Assembly (NCBI RefSeq): GCF_013337115.1 | Contig: NZ_SGWE01000004.1 | Span: 1,728,001-1,792,000, forward strand | DNA from: Deinococcus sp. JMULE3 | GTDB taxonomy: Bacteria > Deinococcota > Deinococci > Deinococcales > Deinococcaceae | Direction: 5' to 3' | DNA length: 64,000 bases | Part shown: positions 34,158 through 42,118 of the stretch, piece after piece | Layout: the number at the start of each line of letters is the position of its first letter | Position numbering within the stretch: the stretch's first letter is position 1 | Position numbers and translations under genes: made by a program | Notes under the pieces: model-generated | Databases searched by the model: none | Told to the model about the DNA's origin: nothing | The model's input: the letters and a program-made list of their open reading frames with translations, nothing else

Positions 34158-34297
34158 TCATCCAGCCTCCGTCCCGACCGGCGCGCCGCGCTGATCGGGG
34201 CCGAGCGGAGCGAGCAGGAGCAGGGCGACTTCCGGGCGTGGAGCCCTCGACTCGGCGCCGTTCCGGGTTGAGGGCGAAACAGACGGAAGCCGCATCA
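34158..34297 (-). repeat. 139-bp inverted-repeat-ended element, copy D (diverged)
   Basis: Minus-strand reading starts TGATGCGGCTTCCGTCTG, contains TCCACGCCCGGAAG and GCTCGCTCCGCTCGG, and ends near GGAGGCTGGATGA. Aligns along its length with copies A-C but is diverged in the middle. Lies between divergent priA and the EamA gene. Confidence 0.6.
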
Positions 34298-34343
34298 CGT
34301 GCCTCAGGCTAGCGCGACCCGTGCCCCGGCAACGGTGAGGCAG

Positions 34344-34349
34344 TACCCT
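34344..34349 (+). promoter_or_regulatory. leaderless -10 box (TACCCT)
   Basis: TACCCT ends 7 nt before the ATG of the EamA transporter at 34357. Confidence 0.5.
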
Positions 34350-34356
34350 CGGGCGG

Positions 34357-35292
34357 ATGACGGGCGCGGCGGGGGGCATGGATGTGCGCAGGGGCGTGCT
34401 GCTGGGCGTGACGTCCGCCGCGGCGTTCGGGACGCTGGGCATCTGGGGGAAACTGGCCGGGCAGGGGGGCCTGTCGTCCTTCACGACGCTGGGCTGGCGG
34501 TTCCTGATCGTGGCGGCGCTGCTCCTGCCCCTCAGCTCGCGCGGGGTCACGGGCGCGCAGCGGGCGCGGATGCTGGGCGTGGGCCTGCTGTACACCCTGG
34601 CGACCACCTGTTACTTCGGGGCGCTGGAGCGGGTGTCGGCGGGCGCGACGTCGCTGCTGCTGTACCTCGCCCCGGCGTTCGTGATTCTGCTGTCCTGGGG
34701 GCTGGGCCGCGCGCCGCGCCGCACGCAGCTGGGCGCGGTGGCGCTGGCGGGCGCGGGGCTGGCGCTGGTGGTGGGCCTGCCGTCCGCCGCGGACCGGGAC
34801 GCCGTGGGCCTGGGTTTCGCAGCCGGAGCGGGCGCGCTGTACGCCGGGTATCTGGTCGCCAGCGAGCGGCTGCTGGGCGGCGTGAGTGCCCTGGCCGCCA
34901 CCGCGCACATGGCGCTCGTCAGCGGGGTGGTGTTCGCCGCGCTGGCCGCCGCGCAGGGCACGCTGCGCGTCCCGGTCGGCGCGGCGCAGTGGGGGCCGGT
35001 CCTGGCGCTGGCGCTGCTGCCCACCATCGTCGCGGTGCCCGCCCTGTACGGCGCGATCCGGCACCTGGGGGCCACGCGCGCCAGCCTGCTGGGCACCCTG
35101 GAACCCCTGGTCACGGTCGCGCTGGCGGCCGTCATCCTGCGCGAGCAGCCCGGCCCCGGCGCGGCACTGGGCGGCGTGCTGATCCTCGCGGGCGCGTTGC
35201 TGGCCCAGTGGCCCGCGAAAGTTACTCCTGCGGTTGTCCCGGCGGCAGCGGACGTGGTGGCGGCGCGTACACCGCGCGGGCCGGAACGCTGA
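34357..35292 (+). CDS. EamA/DMT-family transporter
   Basis: A 311-aa membrane protein with about ten hydrophobic segments in two EamA repeats (residues about 15-145 and 155-290). Repeat ends are conserved: LLYLAPAFVILLSWGL in the first, GTLEPLVTVALAAVILRE in the second. Drug/metabolite exporter family; substrate unknown. Its 3' end overlaps the convergent gene by 71 bp. Confidence 0.88.
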   Translation: MTGAAGGMDVRRGVLLGVTSAAAFGTLGIWGKLAGQGGLSSFTTLGWRFLIVAALLLPLSSRGVTGAQRARMLGVGLLYTLATTCYFGALERVSAGATSLLLYLAPAFVILLSWGLGRAPRRTQLGAVALAGAGLALVVGLPSAADRDAVGLGFAAGAGALYAGYLVASERLLGGVSALAATAHMALVSGVVFAALAAAQGTLRVPVGAAQWGPVLALALLPTIVAVPALYGAIRHLGATRASLLGTLEPLVTVALAAVILREQPGPGAALGGVLILAGALLAQWPAKVTPAVVPAAADVVAARTPRGPER

Positions 35293-36457
35293 GCGTCTCC
35301 CGCTCGGGGTAGCGCAGCGCGGTCAGCGCCCCACCGAACGCGCAGCCGGTGTCGAGGTTCACGGTGTTCCCCACCCAGCGCGGCTCGGCGTGCGGCGTGT
35401 GCCCGTACGCGACCAGAGGCGCGCCCGCGTACCCGGCGGCCCAGTCACGCCGGACCGGGAGGCCCAGCTCGTCCCGTTCGCCGGTCGTGTCGCCGTACAG
35501 CGCGAAACTCCGCGCGCGGCCACTTCCGCGCCCGTGCAGGTGCGCCGGGAGGCCCCCGTGCGCCGCGATCAGCCGCCCCCCGTCCAGCACGAGGTGCGCC
35601 GGGAGCCCCTCCAGAAAGGTACGCACCTGCGCCTGGAACGTGGGCCCGGCCTCCTGAAGTTCCGCGAGGGTCACGTCCAGCCCGTGCAGAGGTTTCACCG
35701 CCTTGCCGCTCAGGGCCCGCAGGAGCTTCTCGTCGTGGTTGCCGGTCACGCACAGCGCCGCGCCCGACGCCACCATGCCCATCACCAGTCGCAGGACGCC
35801 CGCGCTGTCCGGTCCCCGGTCGGTCAGGTCGCCCAGGAACACCGCCGTGCGGCCCGCCGGGGGCGTCACCGACTCCCCGTCCAGGACGTACCCGAGGCGG
35901 GTCAGCAGATCGCGCAGTTCCAGCAAGCAGCCGTGCACGTCCCCGATCAGGTCGAACGGCCCGCTCAGGTCCCGGCGGTCCACCCGCAGCGGCACGCGCC
36001 GCACGCCCACCCGCCCGATCTGCTCGCCGCGCAGGTGCCACGCCTGCCGGAACCCCTCGGCGCGCAGGCCACCCGCCGTGCGCCGCAACTCCGAGACCTG
36101 CGCGATCAGCTCCTCGCGGGTCAGGGTGCCCCCGCTGCGCGCCTCCAGCACGGCGCGGTCCTCGTCGAGCAGCACGGCGACCGCCTTCACGTCGTGCTCG
36201 CGGGCCAGGGCCGACCAGGGCGCGCGGTCCAGGGGCCGCGTGGTCGGGGCGATCACGACCGCCAGTTCCCCCGCCGCCAGCCGCGCCGCGACCGCCGCGC
36301 GCAGGGCGTCCGCGTCCGGGAAGGCCCGCGCGTCGAACACCTCGCCCGGCGTGAAGTGCCGCGCGAACGCCCCCCGGCCCGAGCCGGGCACGCCCACGAG
36401 CAGCACCAGCGCCAGCGCGGGCAGCTCGATCACGTCGGGGGCGGCGGTCAGGGTCAC
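35222..36457 (-). CDS. Pnkp-like protein: degenerate kinase plus metallophosphatase
   Basis: A 411-aa two-domain protein. Residues 1-160 look like the 5' polynucleotide kinase domain of bacterial Pnkp, but the P-loop reads GVPGSGRGAF (22-31), with Arg-Gly where Lys-Ser/Thr is required. Residues about 165-400 form a calcineurin-like phosphatase with GDVHGC, GDLTDRGPD, GNHDEK and late His residues (AAHGGLPAH, YGHTPH). The Pnkp ligase domain is absent. The phosphatase probably works and the kinase probably does not. It may belong functionally with the RNA-repair genes 1.8 kb upstream on the same strand. Confidence 0.72.
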   Translation of the reverse strand: MTLTAAPDVIELPALALVLLVGVPGSGRGAFARHFTPGEVFDARAFPDADALRAAVAARLAAGELAVVIAPTTRPLDRAPWSALAREHDVKAVAVLLDEDRAVLEARSGGTLTREELIAQVSELRRTAGGLRAEGFRQAWHLRGEQIGRVGVRRVPLRVDRRDLSGPFDLIGDVHGCLLELRDLLTRLGYVLDGESVTPPAGRTAVFLGDLTDRGPDSAGVLRLVMGMVASGAALCVTGNHDEKLLRALSGKAVKPLHGLDVTLAELQEAGPTFQAQVRTFLEGLPAHLVLDGGRLIAAHGGLPAHLHGRGSGRARSFALYGDTTGERDELGLPVRRDWAAGYAGAPLVAYGHTPHAEPRWVGNTVNLDTGCAFGGALTALRYPERETLSVPARAVYAPPPRPLPPGQPQE

Positions 36458-36481
36458 GCCCCGTATCCTCGCACAGCTACC

Positions 36482-36620
36482 TCATACGGATTCCGTTTGT
36501 TTCGTGAACAGATCGGCACACCACCGATCTGCCCACTCCACGTCCGGAACCCGTTTCTCTCCTCCTCGCATCCGCTCGGATTGAATGGCTTATCAAGCCG
36601 TTCAATCGGAGTTGGTATCA
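36482..36620 (+). repeat. 139-bp inverted-repeat-ended element, copy B
   Basis: Begins TCATACGGATTCCGTTTG and ends CGGAGTTGGTATCA. Shares CCACGTCCGGAACCCGTTTC and CTCGCATCCGCTCGGATTGA with copy A. An internal ATCGG...CCGAT pair replaces the CCCGG...CCGGG pair of other copies, so the stem is kept by compensating changes. Confidence 0.8.
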
Positions 36621-36705
36621 GAGCAGACGAGGCGACCCCAGCCTGCAAGCTGACCGTCAGCTGATCTTGCGAGCTTCACCGCAGCTTCATGTTCCCCCCG
36701 GCCCG

Positions 36706-36711
36706 TACCAT
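36706..36711 (+). promoter_or_regulatory. leaderless -10 box (TACCAT)
   Basis: TACCAT ends 7 nt before the ATG at 36719 and decides that start over 36689 and 36710. Confidence 0.5.
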
Positions 36712-36718
36712 GCCCGCG

Positions 36719-38290
36719 ATGCGCCGCTCCGTTCTCCTGCTGCCCCTCCTGATCGGCTCGCTGAGTACGGCCACCACCTCGCCCCGCAGCGCCGACCAGT
36801 GGTACGCGCAGGGCCGCGCCCAGGCCCGCGCCGGACAGTGGGGGGCCGCCGAGATCGCCTACCGGCAGGCGACCACCCTGAACCCCACCGCCGCGAACTG
36901 GCGCGCCCTGGCCGACACCCGCGTGCAGCTGCGCGACTACGACGGGGCCGTGCAGGCCTACGCGCAGGCCGCCGGACTGGCCCGCGCGCGCGGCGACCTG
37001 AACACCGCCCGCGCCACCGACCTGATCGCCGCCCGCTACCGCCAGGAAGGGCAGGCGTACCTGCTGACCCCCGCGCCCCTGACCCCCGAACCCCTGCCCG
37101 GCTGCGTGGCGCGGCCCGCCCGGCTGGAACCCACGTCCGGCATCCTGCTGGGCCGCTACGCCGACGAGCAGGCCCTGACCTCCACCGGACAGCTGCGCGT
37201 GGACCCGCGCCTGGGTACCCCGCTGGCCGTGAGCTTCCGGTACTTCACGCTGCGGGCCCCCGGCCGCGGTGAGGCCTTCCCGACCCGCTGGGTGCGCGCC
37301 GCGCGGCAGGCGGGCATGGCCGTGCACATCGCCCTGGAACCCGGAATGCCGCTGCGGCAGGTCACGGAGCAGACCCTCGTGCCCTTCGCGAAGGCGGCCC
37401 GCGCTTCCGGGGTGCCGGTCTACCTGCGGTTCGCCGGGGAGTTCAACGACCCCGCCAACGAGTGGAGCCGCGACCCCGCGCTGTACCGCGCCAAATTCCG
37501 CCTCGTGCACAGCGTCATGCGCAGACACGCGCCGAACGTCGCGCTGGTCTGGATGCCGATGGGCACCCGCCTGGACGTCGTGGGCAGCTACTACCCCGGC
37601 GCGGACGCCGTGGACTGGGTGGGCCTGAGCGTCTACGCCACGCCCTTCCGCAACGGCAACGTCCGCGACAGCGCCCTGACCGACAGCCCGCTGGACGCGC
37701 TGGACGTCATCTACCGCCGGTACGCCTGCGCGCACCCCATCCAGATCAGCGAATTCGCGTCCTCCAGCCGCAGCGGCGCGCAGCCCGCCACCGGGTACGC
37801 CGCATTCGCCGCCGCGAAACTCCGCGAAGCCTACTGGGGCGCCGCGCTGAAGTACCCCCGCGTGAAGAACATCAACTGGCTGGACCTGAACATGCTCGGC
37901 AACCCCTACGTGCAGCCCCGCCCCGTCACACGCCGCAACGACTACCGCCTGATCGGCAGCCCCGAGAAACTCGCCGCGTTCCGCGAACTCCTCACCCACC
38001 CGGCGTTCCTCACGCGGCCCGGCGCGGGCGCCACCCTCACCCCACGCGCGCTGCCCACCACCGTCAGCAGCGGCGCACCCCACAGCGGCAACCTCTGGAT
38101 CAAGACCGTGGACGCCCCAGCCCGCGTCACCCTCACCCTCGACGGGCAGCCCGTCCCGGTCGGGCAGACCCTCCCGCACCCCTTCACGCTGGGCACCCTG
38201 AACCCCGGCCCGCACACCCTGACCGTCACCGTGCACAACCGGCAGGGCGAGGTGATCCTGACCCGCACCACCCCCTTCAGCGCGCAGTGA
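36719..38290 (+). CDS. secreted TPR / GH26-like protein
   Basis: A 523-aa exported protein starting MRRSVLLLPLLIGSL (signal peptide). Residues about 25-110 form TPR-like helices (WYAQGRAQARAGQWGAAEIAY). Residues about 150-400 look like a GH26-type barrel: VYLRFAGEFND at the general-acid strand, LVWMPMG, DWVGLSVYA and ISEFASSS at the nucleophile strand. A beta-sandwich-like C-terminus (about 445-523, VTLTLDGQPVPVGQ) follows. The pairing of TPR and glycosidase-like domains is unusual. Carbohydrate activity is inferred from the barrel pattern only. Confidence 0.65.
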   Translation: MRRSVLLLPLLIGSLSTATTSPRSADQWYAQGRAQARAGQWGAAEIAYRQATTLNPTAANWRALADTRVQLRDYDGAVQAYAQAAGLARARGDLNTARATDLIAARYRQEGQAYLLTPAPLTPEPLPGCVARPARLEPTSGILLGRYADEQALTSTGQLRVDPRLGTPLAVSFRYFTLRAPGRGEAFPTRWVRAARQAGMAVHIALEPGMPLRQVTEQTLVPFAKAARASGVPVYLRFAGEFNDPANEWSRDPALYRAKFRLVHSVMRRHAPNVALVWMPMGTRLDVVGSYYPGADAVDWVGLSVYATPFRNGNVRDSALTDSPLDALDVIYRRYACAHPIQISEFASSSRSGAQPATGYAAFAAAKLREAYWGAALKYPRVKNINWLDLNMLGNPYVQPRPVTRRNDYRLIGSPEKLAAFRELLTHPAFLTRPGAGATLTPRALPTTVSSGAPHSGNLWIKTVDAPARVTLTLDGQPVPVGQTLPHPFTLGTLNPGPHTLTVTVHNRQGEVILTRTTPFSAQ

Positions 38291-39074
38291 CCGGCAGCGC
38301 CCCCAGGCGCACCTGAACCACCCAGTCGCTCACGGCCCGCTGCGCCGCGTCGGGCACCGCGTCCGGCAAGGGCGTCGAGAGGGGCGCGGCCTCCAGCTCC
38401 GCGAGCAACTTCCGGTGTGCGGCGCGGTACACGTCCAGCGGCTCCGGCAGGGCCTCCGCCTCCCGGCCCGAGCGCTTCAGGGCCATCAGGTCCTCCAGGA
38501 ACGGCAGGCGCGCCCCGGCGTTCAGCGCGCCCAGGTTCGCCTCCACCTGACCGGTGCGCAGCAGGTGCAGCCCGGTCAGCACCGTCCGGAACGCGTACAG
38601 CAGCGGCTTCACGCGCGGGCCCTCGGGCGTGGCGGCCTCCTTCTCCAGCAGCCGCCACTGGTTCACCGTGAACCCCAGGTAATGCCCCGCGTGATGCCGC
38701 GTCAGCACTCCCGGCGCCAGGGCCACCAGCGCCGCGTGCGCCGCCGACGAGTGCACCACCAGCGGCGACAGCAGCTGCTCCAGCACGTACCCGTTCCGCT
38801 TCAGCAGCAGCCCCGCGAACTTCCGCGCGTCATGCGTCACCAGATCCAGTTCCACCACCCCGTCATCCCGCTCCAGCGACCACGTCCCCGGCCCCTCCCG
38901 CAGGCCCAGCACCTCCGCCAGCGGCAGCACATGCACGCCGCGCAGATCCCAGTCGCTGTCCGCACTGGGAAAGCCGTACAGGTGCGCCCCACTGACCGTC
39001 GCGAACACCAGCGGGTACGCGTGCTCCTGCACGGCGTCGGTCAGCTGAGGGGGAAAGGAGAGTCCAGCGTCCAT
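38277..39074 (-). CDS. RlaP-type nucleotidyltransferase (RNA-repair cassette, gene 4)
   Basis: A 265-aa member of the DNA polymerase beta superfamily, RlaP (YcgL-like) branch. The nucleotidyltransferase core has VSGAHLYGFPSADSDWDLRG (residues 28-47), with two metal-binding Asp, and the third acid in VELDLVTHDARKF. The helical second half (LEQLLSPLVVHSS) fits the family. Burroughs and Aravind described RlaP as associated with RNA ligases. The start overlaps the HD-Pnk end by 34 bp. Likely adds nucleotides to, or caps, damaged RNA ends; the reaction is not known. Confidence 0.8.
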   Translation of the reverse strand: MDAGLSFPPQLTDAVQEHAYPLVFATVSGAHLYGFPSADSDWDLRGVHVLPLAEVLGLREGPGTWSLERDDGVVELDLVTHDARKFAGLLLKRNGYVLEQLLSPLVVHSSAAHAALVALAPGVLTRHHAGHYLGFTVNQWRLLEKEAATPEGPRVKPLLYAFRTVLTGLHLLRTGQVEANLGALNAGARLPFLEDLMALKRSGREAEALPEPLDVYRAAHRKLLAELEAAPLSTPLPDAVPDAAQRAVSDWVVQVRLGALPVTAR

Positions 39075-40327
39075 CCGTCACCTCCAGGGGAGTGCAGCGT
39101 GACCTCGTGCGCCTCGCCGAGGTCCGGGAATTCCAGCATGCGCAGCTGATCGGCCAGGACCGCGCCCGGCACCACGCGCGCCCGCGCGGCGTTCCGCGAC
39201 GCGGCGACGCCCGGCGGCGTCCACGCCACCCACAGGCGCGTCAGCGCCCCGTAATCATGCCCCAGCCCGAGCACCTGCGCCCGCTGATCCCGCCGCAGGC
39301 TGGTCGCGTCCCACACGACGTGTTCACGCCGCCGCAGGCCTTCGCGCAGCGACTCGCGGGCCGCCTGCATGACCTGCCCGTTCACCCGCTGATCCTGTGC
39401 ACTGCGCCCCAGCTGCCCGCGCAGGGCGTCCAGACTGATCACCCGCGCCCCGCTCAGCTGGGCGGCCAGGGTGCTCTTGCCGCTGCCGGACGGTCCACAC
39501 AGCATCGTCAGGCGCGCGAAGCCCTGCCGGGCGGCCGCCTGGACGCGCTGCGCGGCCTCGTGTGGCGTGTGGATCACGCCCGCCTCCCAGTCGGCCACGC
39601 CGCGCCCCAGCGCCAGGGCCAGCAGGTCGTCGTCCGCGCCGGGCAGCAGGGCGCGCAGCTGCTCGCGGAACTCGGTCAATGGTTCGGCGGTGTCCCAGAC
39701 GCCCAGTTCCCGCGCGGCCAGTTCCAGCAGGTCGGCGGTGTCCTCACCCACGCGGGCGTCCGCGCCGCGCACCACCCGCCCGCGGGCGTCCGCGCGGGCC
39801 AGCAGCGTCAGCAGGGGCAGCGGCGCGCGGCGCGCCAGCGCGGGCACCCCGCGGTCCAGGTTCCCGTCCAGCGCGCGGTGCAGGCTGTGATGCGCCGCGA
39901 CAAGCGCCAGTACGGTCCGCACCAGCCGCGCCGGAAACCCGGTGTCCAGCAGCCGGAACGACAGCGCGTCCCGCCCGCGCCGCGCATGCTGCGGCGACCG
40001 CACCCGCACTACCCCATCCTCGTCCGGCACGTCCCGGGTCGTCAGGGCCTTCCCCACGTCATGCAGCGCCGCCGCCAGAATCAGCGCCGCCCGCCGCTCA
40101 CCCCGCAGGCCCGCCCCGTCCGCCAGTTCATGCGCCCAGCGAACGACCAGCGTCGAGTGCGCCGCGACACTGCCCTCGGCGTGCCACTGCGCGTCCTGCC
40201 GCGTGTCCGGCAGCCGCGCCAGCAGCGGCACGAACGGCATCAGCCCGGCACTGATCGTCTCGAACGGCACCCGCTCCCCGGCCTCCAGCCGCGCGAGGAG
40301 GGCCCCGGCCCCACCTGGCCCCCTCAT
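39041..40327 (-). CDS. HD-Pnk: HD phosphatase plus polynucleotide kinase
   Basis: A 428-aa bifunctional RNA/DNA end-healing enzyme. The N-terminal HD domain (about 20-200) has WHAEGSVAAHS, ALHDVGKA, VAAHHSLH and a late Asp (LLARADARG); in homologues it removes 3' phosphates or 2',3' cyclic phosphates. The C-terminal kinase (about 280-428) has Walker A CGPSGSGKST, SLDALRGQLG and VVWDATSLRRDQR, and phosphorylates 5'-OH ends. It resembles D. radiodurans DRB0098 and the Runella HD-Pnk. ATG overlaps the ligase stop (ATGA). Confidence 0.88.
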   Translation of the reverse strand: MRGPGGAGALLARLEAGERVPFETISAGLMPFVPLLARLPDTRQDAQWHAEGSVAAHSTLVVRWAHELADGAGLRGERRAALILAAALHDVGKALTTRDVPDEDGVVRVRSPQHARRGRDALSFRLLDTGFPARLVRTVLALVAAHHSLHRALDGNLDRGVPALARRAPLPLLTLLARADARGRVVRGADARVGEDTADLLELAARELGVWDTAEPLTEFREQLRALLPGADDDLLALALGRGVADWEAGVIHTPHEAAQRVQAAARQGFARLTMLCGPSGSGKSTLAAQLSGARVISLDALRGQLGRSAQDQRVNGQVMQAARESLREGLRRREHVVWDATSLRRDQRAQVLGLGHDYGALTRLWVAWTPPGVAASRNAARARVVPGAVLADQLRMLEFPDLGEAHEVTLHSPGGDGWTLDSPFPLS

Positions 40328-40962
40328 GCCGGATCGTCCCGCAGCCCGTTGCGTTCCACCGGGCGGCTCAGCCAGTGCTCGTCGGTCTGCACGTGCCCGG
40401 CCCGCACCCACTTCGCCACGCGCCGCCCGAACTGCGCGTACCCAATCTCGCCGGTCACGCGCACCACGAAGCCTTCCATCCGCGCCGTGTCCACCGTCAG
40501 TCCCCGCAGGGCCGCCTCGTTCCACACGCCCCGGTACAGTTCCCGCGGGGTGGGCACCCCCAGCCGCGCCGCCCACTCCCGCACCTCGTCCCACGGGCGC
40601 GACACGTTCCGGTCATCCCACACGCTGAACAGGTAGAAGTACCCGGCCAGCGCCTCGTACCGCAGGCTGTGCACCGCGAACACGTTCTCCCCGCACAGCC
40701 GCCACCCGGGCGGGATCTCATGCCCGAAACGGCCCCGCTCGGCCTTCACCCACGTCCGCGACGGATGCGGGCGCGTATCCAGGCTGCGCGCGTGCAGGTC
40801 ATGGCGGTACAGGCTGGTGTTCTCACCGTCGAGCTTCTCGGTGACGACCACCTCCTGCCCCTCCAGGCCACTCAGGTCCGGAATGCGGCGGTCATCGTTC
40901 TGCAACCCGGGCGACCAGGGCAGGTGGGGGTGGACGGGTACTTGACTCTCATGCAGGCTCAC
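40324..40962 (-). CDS. ATP-dependent RNA ligase (RNA-repair cassette, gene 2)
   Basis: A 212-aa RNA ligase core. Motif I is TEKLDGEN with adenylylated Lys K43, motif III is YLFSVWDDRN, motif IV is EGFVVRV, and motif V lies in KWVRAGHVQTDEHW. It lacks an extra C-terminal domain, so it is close to the minimal nucleotidyltransferase fold. The start appears to be GTG at 40962 (sequence VSLHESQ) because the reading frame stays open upstream without conserved residues. It would seal the 3'-OH and 5'-phosphate ends made by HD-Pnk. Coupled to HD-Pnk by a 4-nt overlap. Confidence 0.85.
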   Translation of the reverse strand: MSLHESQVPVHPHLPWSPGLQNDDRRIPDLSGLEGQEVVVTEKLDGENTSLYRHDLHARSLDTRPHPSRTWVKAERGRFGHEIPPGWRLCGENVFAVHSLRYEALAGYFYLFSVWDDRNVSRPWDEVREWAARLGVPTPRELYRGVWNEAALRGLTVDTARMEGFVVRVTGEIGYAQFGRRVAKWVRAGHVQTDEHWLSRPVERNGLRDDPA

Positions 40963-41054
40963 CGCCCGGCAGCCTAGCCGCCCCCCGTGCGCGCCCGCAT
41001 CGGCCAGCCGCGCACCACCCGCTGAGCCGGATGGCGGAGGCACCGGGCAGCGGC

Positions 41055-41930
41055 CTACCAGTCGAGCGCGGCGCGGCGGGCGTCCAGCAGCCACGCCTCG
41101 ACCCGCGCTGCGTCGGGGCGTTCGGGCAGGCGGGTGTGCGCGGCGGCGTGCTCGAACTCGGCCTGCAGGGCCTGCCGCCACGCGTCCGCCTCGGCCCAGG
41201 TCGTCTCGCCGCGCTTGATGGCCAGCAGGGCGTCCCGGTGCGGGGTGACGTCCACGAGCACCTCCCCGGTCCGCAGGGCGTGCGCGCCGCTGATCAGCAG
41301 GCGCAGCAGGTGCACCAGGTGTTTCGGGCGGGCCTCGCCGTGCGTGCGCCGCTCGTTCTCCAGGCGGCGGAACTGCGCCCGGACGTACTCGCCGTACGTC
41401 GTGACGATCAGGCGACTCAGGAACGCGTCCCGGAGGTTCAGCATCGCCGCCGCGACCGGCGTGACCGTCAGCGGCAGCGGTGAGGCCAGGACCTCCAGCA
41501 CGTTCGGGTTCGCGCGCAGCGCCAGCCGCACGAACTTCCCCGCCTCCCAGTACACCTCCTCGCGGCCCGGCGACTCGAACTCCAGCTGCTCGGGTACACC
41601 CGCGAGGCTCCAGTGCAACCGGGCGGGCGGCAGGTAGAAGCCCCGTACGTCCGTGTCGGACGCGTCCGTGCCCAGCCCGAAGGCTCGACTGCCCATCACG
41701 CAGCCGTACTGCACGAAGGGCCGCAGGTTCCCGTGATCGGCCGGGATCGCCTCGGCGTCCGCGCGGGCCACCTTCAGATGCACGCGGTTCACGGCCCGCA
41801 CCACCCCGGCGAAACTCACGTCGTACACGCTTCCCGCCCCGCCGGTCACGACACCCCACGTGCCCTGCGCCAGCCCGGGCAGGGGCACATGCAGCGCGAC
41901 GCGCGTTCCGGGAGGCAGGTCACGGGTCAT
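41055..41930 (-). CDS. RlaP-type nucleotidyltransferase with N-terminal beta-barrel (RNA-repair cassette, gene 1)
   Basis: A 291-aa protein. Residues about 5-60 form a small barrel-like domain (PGTRVALHVPLPGL, GTWGVVTGG, VYDVSFAGV) resembling SH3/KOW folds, absent from the paralogue at 38277. The RlaP core follows: VMGSRAFGLGTDASDTDVRG with two catalytic Asp, then KFVRLALRANPNVLEVL, the family's central helix. First gene of the cassette, 92 bp before the ligase, with its own leaderless promoter. The barrel may bind RNA. Confidence 0.78.
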   Translation of the reverse strand: MTRDLPPGTRVALHVPLPGLAQGTWGVVTGGAGSVYDVSFAGVVRAVNRVHLKVARADAEAIPADHGNLRPFVQYGCVMGSRAFGLGTDASDTDVRGFYLPPARLHWSLAGVPEQLEFESPGREEVYWEAGKFVRLALRANPNVLEVLASPLPLTVTPVAAAMLNLRDAFLSRLIVTTYGEYVRAQFRRLENERRTHGEARPKHLVHLLRLLISGAHALRTGEVLVDVTPHRDALLAIKRGETTWAEADAWRQALQAEFEHAAAHTRLPERPDAARVEAWLLDARRAALDW

Positions 41931-41936
41931 GCCCGT

Positions 41937-41942
41937 ACGCTA
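41937..41942 (-). promoter_or_regulatory. leaderless -10 box of the RNA-repair cassette (TAGCGT)
   Basis: Minus-strand TAGCGT ends 6 nt before the ATG at 41930 and is the only promoter-like box seen for the four-gene cassette. Confidence 0.5.
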
Positions 41943-41993
41943 GCGGGTCGCCGGGGCCTGCGGCATCCGCCATCCGGCACAGGTGAAGCAGAC

Positions 41994-42018
41994 AATAAAA
42001 AATCCGCCTCTCGGGCGG
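41994..42018 (-). terminator. intrinsic terminator of the DUF4132 operon
   Basis: On the minus strand CCGCC, loop, GGCGG is followed by ATTTTTTATTG, a clear U tract about 100 bp after the DUF4132 stop. Confidence 0.75.
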
Positions 42019-42118
42019 TGATGTCCAAAACTATAGCGCGGTATGCAGGATCGGTCAAGGGTATGCGGGTGAACCGGGTCACGCACGCTGCATGACCCGG
42101 CCCTGGCTGTGTGTGGCG

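Noticed and set aside
40963..41859. Long N-terminal extension of the RNA ligase
   Set aside because: Arg/Gly/Pro-rich shadow sequence over the RlaP gene; conserved ligase residues begin after 40962.
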